Of a DNA stretch of 64,000 bases, positions 18,699 to 26,590 are shown in pieces. How positions within the stretch are numbered: the first letter of the stretch is position 1; each line of letters begins with the position of its first letter. Below the pieces are notes generated by a model. That model ran no database searches. It saw only the letters and a list, made by a program, of their open reading frames with translations, and was not told the origin of the DNA. Origin of the DNA: Fimbriimonas ginsengisoli (GTDB lineage Bacteria > Armatimonadota > Fimbriimonadia > Fimbriimonadales > Fimbriimonadaceae). A program made the position numbers and the translations under genes. The DNA lies in assembly GCA_016179045.1 (NCBI GenBank), contig JACOSL010000059.1, positions 24,289-88,288 on the forward strand, written 5' to 3'.

Positions 18699-19563
18699 AC
18701 GCAGGGCGGGCGCCTGGCTTTTCGCCTTGTTCGAGCGGAGGTTCTCGCGCAAGGATGCGATCGCGGCCGAAGAATCGGGCGCACGGCTCGGCCGGCTGGC
18801 GTACCGCCTATCCCGTAAGCACCGCCGCCGCGCTCTTGCGAACCTCGCCCTGGCTATGCCTGAACTGGAACCGAGCGAGCGTGAGCGGATCGCGCGCGGA
18901 GTCTTCGAGCACTTTGGCCGCATCACTGGCGACTTCATGCGGTCGGGCGTGCGTTCGGACAGCGAACTGCTCCAGTCGCTTGAAGTGGTTGGAATGGAGC
19001 ACGCTGATGAGGCCCGGTCCTTGGGAACCGGGCTACTCGCCGTCACCGGCCATTTCGGCAATTGGGAACGCATGGCGCATTGGTTCGCGGCCCAGGGGGG
19101 AACCATCACCGTCGTGGCTCGCGACGCGAATGACCCTGGGCTCAACCAGCAGGTCCAGCGGCTGCGAAATCGGCCGGGGTTCGAAGTGCTCTCGCGTGGT
19201 CGCTCGACCCGGACCCTCATCGAGCGCCTCAAGGAAGGGGCGATCGTTGCGCTCCTGCCGGACCAAAACTCCGGTGAGTCGTTCGTGCCCTTCTTTGGCA
19301 AGCCCGCGGGCACGGTACTCGGACCGGCCAAGCTTCATCAGATGACAGGAGCGCCGCTCCTGCCCGTGTTTTGCGCCCGAACCGGTCCCGCGCGCTACCA
19401 GGTCAGGGTGTTTCCGGTGATCAACGTCGGGAAGGCGGAGTGCGCCGAGGCGATCATGGCCCGAATCAACCTCGCCATCGAGGAGATCGTGCGGGAGTAC
19501 CCGGATCAGTGGCTTTGGCTTCACGACCGCTGGCGCTCGGCGCGCGAGAGAGGGCTATTCTGA
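18673..19563 (+). CDS. LpxL/HtrB-like lipid A acyltransferase
   Basis: Lysophospholipid-acyltransferase-like enzyme of the LpxL/LpxM family, which adds secondary acyl chains to Kdo-lipid A, 296 aa. The catalytic HxxxxE motif is GHFGNWE, followed by the conserved RDANDP (for R-x-x-x-N-P) and LLPDQNSGESFVPFFGKPA segments. The ATG at 18673 overlaps the lpxK end by 26 nt, showing translational coupling; an in-frame ATG at 18637 is less likely. The C-terminus ends in PDQWLWLHDRW, as in the family. Acyl specificity cannot be read from the sequence. Confidence 0.9.
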   Translation: MISRRKAFERRAGAWLFALFERRFSRKDAIAAEESGARLGRLAYRLSRKHRRRALANLALAMPELEPSERERIARGVFEHFGRITGDFMRSGVRSDSELLQSLEVVGMEHADEARSLGTGLLAVTGHFGNWERMAHWFAAQGGTITVVARDANDPGLNQQVQRLRNRPGFEVLSRGRSTRTLIERLKEGAIVALLPDQNSGESFVPFFGKPAGTVLGPAKLHQMTGAPLLPVFCARTGPARYQVRVFPVINVGKAECAEAIMARINLAIEEIVREYPDQWLWLHDRWRSARERGLF

Positions 19564-20522
19564 AGTTTCTGCTCGTTCGTTTCTCCGCGATCGGGGATTG
19601 CATCATGAGCGTGCCCGTCGCCGACTCGGTTCGACGCGCAGCTCCCGACGCGCGGATCGTTTGGGCAGTCGAATCGCGTTGCAGCCCGGTGGTCGACCGC
19701 TTGCGCCTCGTGAGCGCTGTGCACGAGTTCCCGCGCGACCGTTGGAAACGGACGCGATGGTCACCCACCACGTGGCGAGATCAGATGATCGCTTACACCC
19801 GCCTGAGGCGGGAGCGATTCGAGCTCGGGGTCGACCTCCAGGGCCACTCGAAGACCGCCCTTTGCCTGCGTCTCGCGAAGCCTGCGCGGCGACTAGCATC
19901 GCGCGCCACCGACGCCCTCGCTCGGCGGCTCAACCCATTGGCGTCCGGCGATCCCGAATCGATGCATGCGGTCGATTGGAACCTGCACGTGCTCTCCATG
20001 CTCGGCGAATTCCCCCGAGAAGCGCATTGGACGATGCCCGACCTCGCTTGCGAGCGTCTGGCTCTTCGCGGCCGCGTGCCAAAGGGGCTACTGGCGACGA
20101 TCGCGACCGCAACCGGCACTCCGGCTAAGAGCTATCCCCCCGAAGGCTGGGCGGAAGTAGCCAAGGGGCTGACGGCGATGGGGATGCGCGTGGCTTTCCT
20201 TGGGGGGCCGGGCGATCCAAGGCCGCAGGCCGCAGGTACGACCGACCTCGTCGACAAGCTCAAGCTTTCCGAAACGATGGCGGCGGTCGCGATGAGCGCC
20301 ATCCATCTAGCCGGAGATACCGGCACGGGACACATGGCGGCTGCATACGGCGTGCCCGTCGTCAGCGTCTTCGGCCCGACGCGGCCCGAGCAATACCGCC
20401 CATACACTTCAAACGGAATCGCCCTCCGGGAGGGGCCCGATCCCGCCTCGGTGAAACCCAAGGCGATACTAGAGGCGGCGGCCACGCTGCTTGGGAGCCA
20501 TGAGACCGCGCTTCCTCATTAG
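19560..20522 (+). CDS. GT9 heptosyltransferase-like protein, probable CTG start
   Basis: ADP-heptose:LPS heptosyltransferase-type GT9 protein, 320 aa. The N-terminus LKFLLVRFSAIGDCIMSVPV, the middle FELGVDLQGHSKTA and the donor-site region LAGDTGTGHMAAAYGVPVVSVFGPTRP are typical. No ATG, GTG or TTG lies at the expected N-terminus. CTG at 19560 overlaps the TGA of the previous gene as CTGA and is preceded by GAGAGAGGG at ribosome-site distance, so I propose CTG. GTG at 19509 or TTG at 19515 would add an unusual leader peptide. It overlaps the next GT9 gene by 23 nt. Confidence 0.85.
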   Translation: MKFLLVRFSAIGDCIMSVPVADSVRRAAPDARIVWAVESRCSPVVDRLRLVSAVHEFPRDRWKRTRWSPTTWRDQMIAYTRLRRERFELGVDLQGHSKTALCLRLAKPARRLASRATDALARRLNPLASGDPESMHAVDWNLHVLSMLGEFPREAHWTMPDLACERLALRGRVPKGLLATIATATGTPAKSYPPEGWAEVAKGLTAMGMRVAFLGGPGDPRPQAAGTTDLVDKLKLSETMAAVAMSAIHLAGDTGTGHMAAAYGVPVVSVFGPTRPEQYRPYTSNGIALREGPDPASVKPKAILEAAATLLGSHETALPH

Positions 20523-21441
20523 CCGACTCTCGGCGCTTGGCGACGTGGTTTGCACGCTGCCCGCCGCTTCCGCGCTCAAGGAGGGCTTTCCGGATGCGGA
20601 AATCGTGTGGGCGGTCGATCCGCGCTTCGCGGGCATCGTGGAGTGCTGTTCCGCCGTAGACCAGGTTCGCCGGGTGCGGCCATCGGGATGGCCCCCGCGC
20701 GTTCCGCGCATCGAGGGCGAATTCGAAGCGGCCTTCGACCTGCAGGGCCTGCTCAAGAGCGCGGCGATAGTGGCGCGAGCGAAGGCCCGGGCCAAGCTGG
20801 GCTACCATTGGCAACGTGAGGGCGCATGGCTCTTCTCGGCCAAGGTATCCCCCGATCCGAGCAGTTTTCATGTCGTCGACCAATACGTGGACGTCGTCAG
20901 GGCCGTCGGAGGAAAGGCAGACCGGGCCGTGTTCCAGCTTGCGCCGAAGTCGGAGGATGTTGAGAAAGTACGTGGAGCCCTCCAGGAGTCAGGGGTGACC
21001 GGTCGATTCGTTGTTCTTAATCCGGGAGCGGGCTGGGTGACCAAGCGATGGCCGCCGGCCCACTTTGCCGCCCTTGCCGATGCCCTGGCAGGTCGCGGTG
21101 TGGACGCGGTGCTGATCGGTGGGCCCGCAAAGGCTGACCAGGAGGCCGCTGCCGAGGTCATCGGGCAAAGCAGATCGCTTCCAGCGAACTTAGCAGGCAA
21201 GACGTCGGTACGCGAACTTGTGGCCCTCATCGACCTCGCGGCAGCCCATGTCGGAGGAGACACGGGCAGCACGCATATCGCAGCCGCCCTCGGCAAGCCC
21301 GCAATCGGGCTGTATTCGATCACGCTACCGCGCCGATCCTGCCCTTACGGTCAGGCCCATCGATGCCACTACGACCCCGCTGGGCTGGCGAATATCCAGC
21401 CGGGGCAGGTGTTGGATACCGTGCTGGAGGCGATCGCATGA
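20500..21441 (+). CDS. GT9 heptosyltransferase-like protein
   Basis: Second GT9 glycosyltransferase of the heptosyltransferase type, 313 aa. It begins MRPRFLISRLSALGDVVCTLP and has FEAAFDLQGLLKSA, NPGAGWVTKRWPP and the donor-binding HVGGDTGSTHIAAALGKPAIGLY. The ATG at 20500 is preceded by GGGAG and lies inside the end of the first GT9 gene. Sequence differences suggest the pair adds successive core sugars, but acceptor specificity is unknown. It ends in ATGA shared with the adenylyltransferase gene. Confidence 0.9.
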   Translation: MRPRFLISRLSALGDVVCTLPAASALKEGFPDAEIVWAVDPRFAGIVECCSAVDQVRRVRPSGWPPRVPRIEGEFEAAFDLQGLLKSAAIVARAKARAKLGYHWQREGAWLFSAKVSPDPSSFHVVDQYVDVVRAVGGKADRAVFQLAPKSEDVEKVRGALQESGVTGRFVVLNPGAGWVTKRWPPAHFAALADALAGRGVDAVLIGGPAKADQEAAAEVIGQSRSLPANLAGKTSVRELVALIDLAAAHVGGDTGSTHIAAALGKPAIGLYSITLPRRSCPYGQAHRCHYDPAGLANIQPGQVLDTVLEAIA

Positions 21442-21893
21442 GCCTCTCACGTCTGGAAACGGCTCTCAAGATGCGGGACGGCAAGCGTCTTGTCTTCACC
21501 AACGGCGTGTTCGATGTGCTTCATGCCGGGCACGTGCGGTATCTGGCCCAGGCTAGGGCGTTGGGCGACCTGCTCGTCGTCGGTCTCAATTCGGACCTGT
21601 CCGCACGACGCCTCGGCAAGCACCCGAATCGGCCCGTGAACGGGATCGAGGATCGAGCCGAGGTGCTGGCGGCTCTTAAGTCGGTCGACCTGGTGGTGTC
21701 GTTTGACGAAGACACTCCAGAACTACTGATCGAGGCTTTGAAACCCGAGTTTCACGTGAAGGGCGGCGACTATCGGGCGGATGAACTGGCGGAAACCCCC
21801 TTGGTCGAGAGCTATGGCGGCCAGGTGGTTATCGTGCCGCTGCTTCAGGGACGCTCGACAAGCGATATGCTGCGAAAGCTGGGTGTCACATGA
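21438..21893 (+). CDS. rfaE2: RfaE2/HldE C-terminal-type adenylyltransferase
   Basis: 151-aa cytidylyltransferase-like enzyme, matching the stand-alone adenylyltransferase half of HldE, which makes ADP-D-glycero-beta-D-manno-heptose. Motifs are FTNGVFDVLHAGHVRYL (HxGH active site), the KSVDLVVSFDEDTP segment, KGGDYRADEL and the GRSTSDM signature. The start overlaps the previous stop (ATGA). The kinase half (HldE-N/RfaE1), GmhA, GmhB and HldD are not in the window, so they would be encoded elsewhere. Confidence 0.92.
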   Translation: MSLSRLETALKMRDGKRLVFTNGVFDVLHAGHVRYLAQARALGDLLVVGLNSDLSARRLGKHPNRPVNGIEDRAEVLAALKSVDLVVSFDEDTPELLIEALKPEFHVKGGDYRADELAETPLVESYGGQVVIVPLLQGRSTSDMLRKLGVT

Positions 21894-22657
21894 CGCTGTT
21901 CGATCCCGATCCGAAGCTGCGGTGGCTGTTTTGCATGACCCATCCCGATGACGAAATCTCGATCTGCTGCTGGATTCGGCGCTTGACAGCCGCCGGCAAC
22001 GAGGTCTTCATCAGTTGGACGCACGCCACGCCGAGCCGAGAACGCGAAGCAAGGACGGTCGCGAACTTGCTCGGTGTGCCTCAAGAACGATTGCGATTCT
22101 TCGGCGCGCAGGACGGCCGCGTCGCCGAGTCGATCTCCGAACTTCAGGGTCCGTACACGGAGTGGATCGGCGCCGTCGCGCCGGATCGTGTCTGCTGCGG
22201 CGCGTTCGAGCAAGGCCACCTCGATCACGACGCGACCAACTACTTAGTGCATCGATCGTTCAGCGGCTCGATCCTAGAGGTTCCCTTCTACCACGCCTAT
22301 CTCTCGCGGGTGCAGCGAATCAACCGATTCGCCGATCCGGCCGGCGAGCAAGTGCTCGACCTAAGTCCAGAGGAAAGGCGATTCAAGCGAGCGATGATTC
22401 GGCGGTATCCGTCGACTAACGTGCGCTCGGTGCTGAACAGCTACGAGGTGTGGCAAACCCTGCGCCTCAGACCGGCAGGACTAGTCCGAACCGAGCGACT
22501 GCGCCTTCAAACGCACACCGACTTTCGCACGCCCAACTTGCCAGAACCGCTCGCAAGATGGGTGATGTTGAGCGACGCATGGCGAAGATGGTTGCGAGCC
22601 ATGGATCTGGCGGAACGCGCGGAGCCGGCTCGCCTAGCTGAGGGCACGGTACCCTAG
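21890..22657 (+). CDS. PIG-L/LmbE-family deacetylase
   Basis: Zinc-dependent N-acetyl-sugar deacetylase-like protein, 255 aa. The metal-site motif MTHPDDEI at the N-terminus and the second His pair in GHLDHDATN match the PIG-L fold. The C-terminal half ('SPEERRFKRAMIRRYPST', 'HTDFR') is less conserved. Because it is translationally coupled (ATGA) inside an LPS operon, I infer it deacetylates an amino sugar of the core or a precursor, but the substrate is not known. Thiol-cofactor enzymes (bacillithiol/mycothiol type) belong to the same family and cannot be excluded. Confidence 0.88.
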   Translation: MTLFDPDPKLRWLFCMTHPDDEISICCWIRRLTAAGNEVFISWTHATPSREREARTVANLLGVPQERLRFFGAQDGRVAESISELQGPYTEWIGAVAPDRVCCGAFEQGHLDHDATNYLVHRSFSGSILEVPFYHAYLSRVQRINRFADPAGEQVLDLSPEERRFKRAMIRRYPSTNVRSVLNSYEVWQTLRLRPAGLVRTERLRLQTHTDFRTPNLPEPLARWVMLSDAWRRWLRAMDLAERAEPARLAEGTVP

Positions 22658-22665
22658 CCCAGCGA

Positions 22666-23538
22666 ATGTTCAGGAAGCTAATGGATCAGGTCGACCGGAT
22701 GGTCGGCCGCGGGGTCATCGACGAGGAGCTGTACAGCGAGCTCGAGGAGGCCCTGCTCCAATCCGACGCGCAGGTGGCCACCGCGCACGAACTCCTCGAC
22801 GAACTGCGCAGGATCGTGCGGGACGAGAAGATCACTGAGCCGCCCCTCATGAAGGAGCGCCTGAAGGCGCTCATAGCCGCGCGGTTCCAGCAAAACGGGC
22901 CCGCCGGTTTGAACGTGGCCGACGAAGGGCCCAGCCTGTACCTGTTCGTGGGCGTAAACGGCGCGGGCAAGACAACGACGATCGCGAAGGTCGCTCACCT
23001 GCTTCAGCGCAAGGGCTTCAAGGTCGTGATCGCGGCGGGCGATACGTTTCGGGCGGCGGCGATCGAGCAACTGGAAGTCTGGGCCAAGCGCGTCGGGTGC
23101 GATCTCGTTCGCAGCCAGCCCGGGGCCGACCCGAGTTCAGTTATCTTCGACGCGATCACCGCGGCAAGGGCGAGGGGCGCCGACTTCGTGCTTGCCGACA
23201 CCGCCGGCCGCCAGCACAGCAAGGCGAATTTGATGAGCGAGCTGGGCAAGGTAACGCGGGTGGCGGAAAAGGCGCTCGGCCACAAGCCGGACGAGGTGCT
23301 GCTCGTGCTCGACGCCAACACGGGTCAGAACTCGCTTCGCCAGGCCGAGGAGTTTCTAAAGGCTTCGGGCGTCACCGGTCTCGTGCTCACCAAGATCGAC
23401 GGCAGTTCGCGGGGAGGCGCCCTCCTCGGCGTATTCGACAGGTTCAAGGTGCCGATCAAGCTCATAGGCACGGGCGAAAAGGTCGAGGACCTCCAAGATT
23501 TCAAGTCCGAGCAGTTCGCCCACAGCCTCTTCGATTAG
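22666..23538 (+). CDS. ftsY: Signal recognition particle receptor FtsY
   Basis: SRP receptor GTPase, 290 aa, delivering ribosome-nascent chain complexes to the inner membrane. It shows the N-domain helices (about 1-85), G1 GVNGAGKTTTIAKV, the insertion box GDTFRAAAIEQL, G3 DTAGRQ and G4 TKIDGSSRGG, followed by GTGEKVEDLQDF. It lacks the long acidic N-terminal A-domain of Escherichia coli FtsY, as in many phyla. The ATG is 8 nt after the deacetylase stop, so it may ride on the LPS operon transcript. Confidence 0.95.
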   Translation: MFRKLMDQVDRMVGRGVIDEELYSELEEALLQSDAQVATAHELLDELRRIVRDEKITEPPLMKERLKALIAARFQQNGPAGLNVADEGPSLYLFVGVNGAGKTTTIAKVAHLLQRKGFKVVIAAGDTFRAAAIEQLEVWAKRVGCDLVRSQPGADPSSVIFDAITAARARGADFVLADTAGRQHSKANLMSELGKVTRVAEKALGHKPDEVLLVLDANTGQNSLRQAEEFLKASGVTGLVLTKIDGSSRGGALLGVFDRFKVPIKLIGTGEKVEDLQDFKSEQFAHSLFD

Positions 23539-23554
23539 CGGCGGGCTACTTGGA

Positions 23555-23560
23555 TACAAT
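23555..23560 (+). promoter_or_regulatory. -10 element of the uncharacterised gene at 23567
   Basis: TACAAT, 6 nt before the ATG at 23567; leaderless arrangement. Confidence 0.6.
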
Positions 23561-23566
23561 GAGCCC

Positions 23567-24484
23567 ATGGAGCGCTCGCTTCGCCTCCTTCTTGAGGGCG
23601 TCATCGACTATGCGGGACTGTTTCCACCCGCGAAGCTCGACATGGAGGCGGCGGTCGAGGAGTACCTCGAACTCGTCCAGGGCGAGCACGCCTGGCTTGT
23701 CAGCCGGTTCGCCTGCTCGGCCTCGCATCTCGGCGAACTCGCGGCCGAACTCGAAAAGTACCCCCTCGCCGGTCCTGTCCCGGTGGCGGTGATCGGGAGC
23801 GCATCCAAGGATCGGCATCACTGGGAGGCGGGCCTCGTCCACGATGTCCACGCCGTCTCCACTTTCCGATCCAGCGCGGGACGGAGGGCCTCGATGGAGG
23901 CTTTCGAGGCCAAAGCGCCCGACAACCGCCATATCGAAACGTACCTGCGAGAAGTCGAGGGCATCGTGCCCACCGAGATCTTCATCGAACTGCCTTGGGA
24001 GGATGGGATGGAGGAATCGCTGGCGGCGATCGCCGAGAGCGATTTCGCTTACGCCAAGGCGCGAACGGGCGGCATCGAGCCTTCGATGTATCCGAGCGTT
24101 CCCGAGTTGGCCGGATTCCTCCAGCAATGCGCTCAGCTCGATCTGCCTTTCAAGCTGACCGCCGGCCTTCATCACCCGCTGCCAACCCACGACACCCCGA
24201 CGGGCGGCCACATGCATGGATTCTTGAACGTGCTCGCCGCAACGACGCTCTGCGCCGCGCACGACCTGTCGCGCAGGGAAATCGAAGCCCTGCTCGAGAC
24301 CGACGAGCCAAGTCGTTTCCGCTTTACCGACTCTGCGTTGGCCTGGGGCGGCTTTGAGGCGAGCCTTGCGGAGATCGAGGCGGGACGGGATTTGTTCCTT
24401 TCGTTCGGGTCGTGCTCGGTGCTCGAGCCGGTCGAGGGCCTGGCGTCTGCCGGTTTTGTTCGCCTGGCTTCCGCGGATCGGTAG
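23567..24484 (+). CDS. Uncharacterised conserved-looking cytoplasmic protein
   Basis: 305-aa soluble protein with no signal or membrane segment. I do not recognise its family. Striking segments are VIDYAGLFPPAKLDM near the N-terminus, AKARTGGIEPSMYPS (about 165-180), FKLTAGLHHPLP (about 200-212) and HMHGFLNVLAATTLC. Strand-helix alternation with the ordered TGG, KLTAGLHHP and GFLN blocks suggests a TIM-barrel-like enzyme binding a phosphate or metal with its HH and HMH histidines, which is inference only. It has its own -10 six bases before the ATG, between ftsY and a HIT gene. Confidence 0.75.
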   Translation: MERSLRLLLEGVIDYAGLFPPAKLDMEAAVEEYLELVQGEHAWLVSRFACSASHLGELAAELEKYPLAGPVPVAVIGSASKDRHHWEAGLVHDVHAVSTFRSSAGRRASMEAFEAKAPDNRHIETYLREVEGIVPTEIFIELPWEDGMEESLAAIAESDFAYAKARTGGIEPSMYPSVPELAGFLQQCAQLDLPFKLTAGLHHPLPTHDTPTGGHMHGFLNVLAATTLCAAHDLSRREIEALLETDEPSRFRFTDSALAWGGFEASLAEIEAGRDLFLSFGSCSVLEPVEGLASAGFVRLASADR

Positions 24485-24498
24485 GGCCAAGCCTCTGC

Positions 24499-24504
24499 TA
24501 TAAC
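24499..24504 (+). promoter_or_regulatory. Extended -10 element of the second HIT gene
   Basis: TATAAC preceded by TGC (extended -10 form), 6 nt before the ATG at 24511. Confidence 0.65.
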
Positions 24505-24510
24505 AAACCC

Positions 24511-25020
24511 ATGGCGGAACGGCTGTGGGCGCCATGGCGCATGAGCTACATCGAATCGCCTGGGGACGGCGGCGAGGCCAACATCTTCGTCGATCTGCCC
24601 GCCCAGGACGACGACCGGAAGAACCTCATCCTTTACCGAGGCCGGACCGCGTTCGTCATGCTGAACCGCTATCCATACACGAACGGACATCTGATGGTGG
24701 CGCCGTATCGCCAAGTCGCTGAGTTCGCTGGGCTGACCGACGAGGAGATGCTGGAGATCCAGCGCCTGCTCGCGCGGAGCGTGGAGTGGATCAGGCGGTG
24801 TTACCGGCCAGACGGATTCAACGTGGGCGTCAACTTGGGTCGTGCCGCCGGCGCCGGGATCCCCGGCCACGTTCACTGGCACGTAGTTCCCCGGTGGAGC
24901 GGCGACACGAACTTCATGACCACGGTGGGCGACGTGCGGGTGCTTCCCCAAGACCTTTGCGAAAGCTACGACCGCCTACGCGAAGCCGCTCGGGCCGACG
25001 AGAACGAGGGGCCGGCCTGA
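24511..25020 (+). CDS. HIT-family protein, diadenosine-polyphosphate hydrolase/phosphorylase-like
   Basis: 169-aa histidine-triad protein that begins MAERLWAPWRMSYIES, a signature of the AP4A-hydrolase-like HIT branch. The nucleotide-binding segment VMLNRYPYTNGHLMVAPYR and the triad GHVHWHVVPRW are complete. The ATG at 24511 coincides with the conserved N-terminus and sits six bases after a TATAAC. The uracil-DNA glycosylase start overlaps its stop (TGATG), so the two are cotranslated; both deal with nucleotide damage or signalling. Confidence 0.92.
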   Translation: MAERLWAPWRMSYIESPGDGGEANIFVDLPAQDDDRKNLILYRGRTAFVMLNRYPYTNGHLMVAPYRQVAEFAGLTDEEMLEIQRLLARSVEWIRRCYRPDGFNVGVNLGRAAGAGIPGHVHWHVVPRWSGDTNFMTTVGDVRVLPQDLCESYDRLREAARADENEGPA

Positions 25021-25667
25021 TGGCGACGGTTGCGACCACCGAACTCGACTCTCTCCGCGAGCAGGCTCTTGTATGCACCGCGTGCCCCCTCGCCGAGCGG
25101 CGAACGCACGTGGTTTTTGGAGAAGGCGACCCAACCTCGCCCCTCGTGCTTGTCGGCGAGGGCCCGGGCGACCAAGAAGACCAAACCGGCAGGCCGTTCG
25201 TGGGTCGGGCGGGACAGTTGCTCGACCGAGCGCTCGACGATGCTGGAGTGGGTCGCGCGCGGGTGTATATCACCAACACGGTGAAGTGCCGCGCGGCCGA
25301 TTGGGCGAGCGGCAAGCCCGTCAATCGCGCGCCTACCGACGACGAAGCGGCGGCCTGCCGGCGCTGGCTCGAACCCCAGCTTGGGCTGCTTGCCCCAAAG
25401 GTGATTCTATGCGTAGGCGCGCCGAGCGCCCGCAATCTCATCAAGAAGAGCTTTCGCATCACTCAGGAGCGAGGGCTGTACTTCCCTTGCGCCTACGCGC
25501 GCACCGCGATCGCCACCCTCCACCCGTCGTACGTCCTGCGCCAGCAGACAGCGGCGGGCGACGACGGCGGCTACGGGCTCATGGTCGCCGACATCCGGAA
25601 GGCGTGGGAAGCCGCCCGGCGCCTGGTGGAGAAGGAGCTGGATCGGGCATCCCTGTTCGACGTCTAG
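25020..25667 (+). CDS. Family 4 uracil-DNA glycosylase (Fe-S type)
   Basis: 215-aa uracil-DNA glycosylase of the family 4/UdgA type, starting base excision repair at uracil. The iron-sulfur ligands are visible as CTACPLAERR at the N-terminus, TVKCRA and the downstream AACRRW cysteine. The catalytic segment GEGPGDQEDQTGRPFVGRAG and the C-terminal motif TLHPSYVLRQ are present. The ATG at 25020 overlaps the HIT stop. The TAG stop directly abuts the stop of the convergent VOC gene. Confidence 0.93.
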   Translation: MATVATTELDSLREQALVCTACPLAERRTHVVFGEGDPTSPLVLVGEGPGDQEDQTGRPFVGRAGQLLDRALDDAGVGRARVYITNTVKCRAADWASGKPVNRAPTDDEAAACRRWLEPQLGLLAPKVILCVGAPSARNLIKKSFRITQERGLYFPCAYARTAIATLHPSYVLRQQTAAGDDGGYGLMVADIRKAWEAARRLVEKELDRASLFDV

Positions 25668-26030
25668 CTAGCCCTCTTGTCGCGAAAACTCGACGAGCCC
25701 GACGAAGTTGCCGTCGGGGTCTTTGACCACCGCCGACCAGCCGACGCCGGGCACTTCTTCTCGGCCGCGCTCTAGCGAGCCGCCGCTTCCGACCGCCTTC
25801 GTCACCATCGGGTCGAGGCTTGCCACCTCGATCCACACCGAGGGTGAACGCCCGGGCGCGACATTGTCAGCCTTCTGCAGTCCGCCCAGGTGCTGGTCGC
25901 CAAGGCCGAAAACGACCATCTTCTCGCCAAAGGCTCGGAAGGTCCACCCAAAGAGGCCTTCGAAGAAGCGCTGCGACCGGGCCAGGTCGGTGGAATCGAA
26001 CTCGATGTGGCAGAACGTGTTGTGTGGCAT
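25668..26030 (-). CDS. VOC-superfamily (glyoxalase-like) protein
   Basis: 120-aa vicinal-oxygen-chelate domain protein. It begins MPHNTFCHIEFDSTDLARSQRFFEGLFGWTF and ends VVKDPDGNFVGLVEFS, the two halves of one betaalphabetabetabeta pair each. Many such small proteins bind metal and antibiotics or unknown substrates; no specific role can be given. The start at 26030 is preceded by GAGGAGCC, a good ribosome site; a longer in-frame start adds residues that fit no family. The TAG stop abuts the convergent udg stop. Confidence 0.85.
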   Translation of the reverse strand: MPHNTFCHIEFDSTDLARSQRFFEGLFGWTFRAFGEKMVVFGLGDQHLGGLQKADNVAPGRSPSVWIEVASLDPMVTKAVGSGGSLERGREEVPGVGWSAVVKDPDGNFVGLVEFSRQEG

Positions 26031-26108
26031 GAGGCTCCTCGGGATCGAATCTGTCGCTAGAGTGTAAGGCGGACAGCGAGTCCCGCGCTCTACCAAAATC
26101 GCGAATTT

Positions 26109-26537
26109 CTACTTCTTCGCCCTTCGGTAAGCGGACGGGGAGCAACCGACCACGGCGCGGAACAGCCGGCCGAACGAAGTCGGCCCGCTGAATCCCGACT
26201 CCAAGGCAATCTCGGATACGCTCAAGTCCGTCTCGGACAGCAGTCGCTTGGCTGATTCCACCCGGCGCGCGGTCAGGTAGCGGTGGGGGGTGATCCCGAA
26301 AAACTCGCGAAATAGCCGAAGAAAGTGGTCGGCGGACAGCCCCGCCGAGCGCGCCGCCTCCGCCAGGGAGCCCTCATCCAAGGGGCAGCGATCGAGGAAA
26401 GCCTTAGCCTCGGAAAGCTGCGCGAACAGATCGGCCCGCGTCGCCCACCTTCGAGCGGGCACGCCCACCAGGCCGAGGGCGGCGGGACAGGGTCGGGGCG
26501 GAATGGCGGGAGTCGGGCGGTCGGCAGGCTCGCTCAC
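26109..26537 (-). CDS. Short AraC-type transcriptional regulator
   Basis: 142-aa protein made almost only of the AraC-family double helix-turn-helix (about 45-140): LAEAARSAGLSADHFLRLFREFFG is the first HTH and VSEIALESGFSGPTSFGRLFR the second. The first 40 residues are Pro/Arg-rich and contain no ligand-binding cupin or periplasmic domain. The start is GTG at 26537. It is transcribed away from the M50 protease gene, with which it shares a short divergent spacer. The target is unknown. Confidence 0.9.
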   Translation of the reverse strand: MSEPADRPTPAIPPRPCPAALGLVGVPARRWATRADLFAQLSEAKAFLDRCPLDEGSLAEAARSAGLSADHFLRLFREFFGITPHRYLTARRVESAKRLLSETDLSVSEIALESGFSGPTSFGRLFRAVVGCSPSAYRRAKK

Positions 26538-26590
26538 GCCCGAGTATGGCTTCCCCGCCCGGTATGATCGAATCGTCCGTACCCAGCGAC

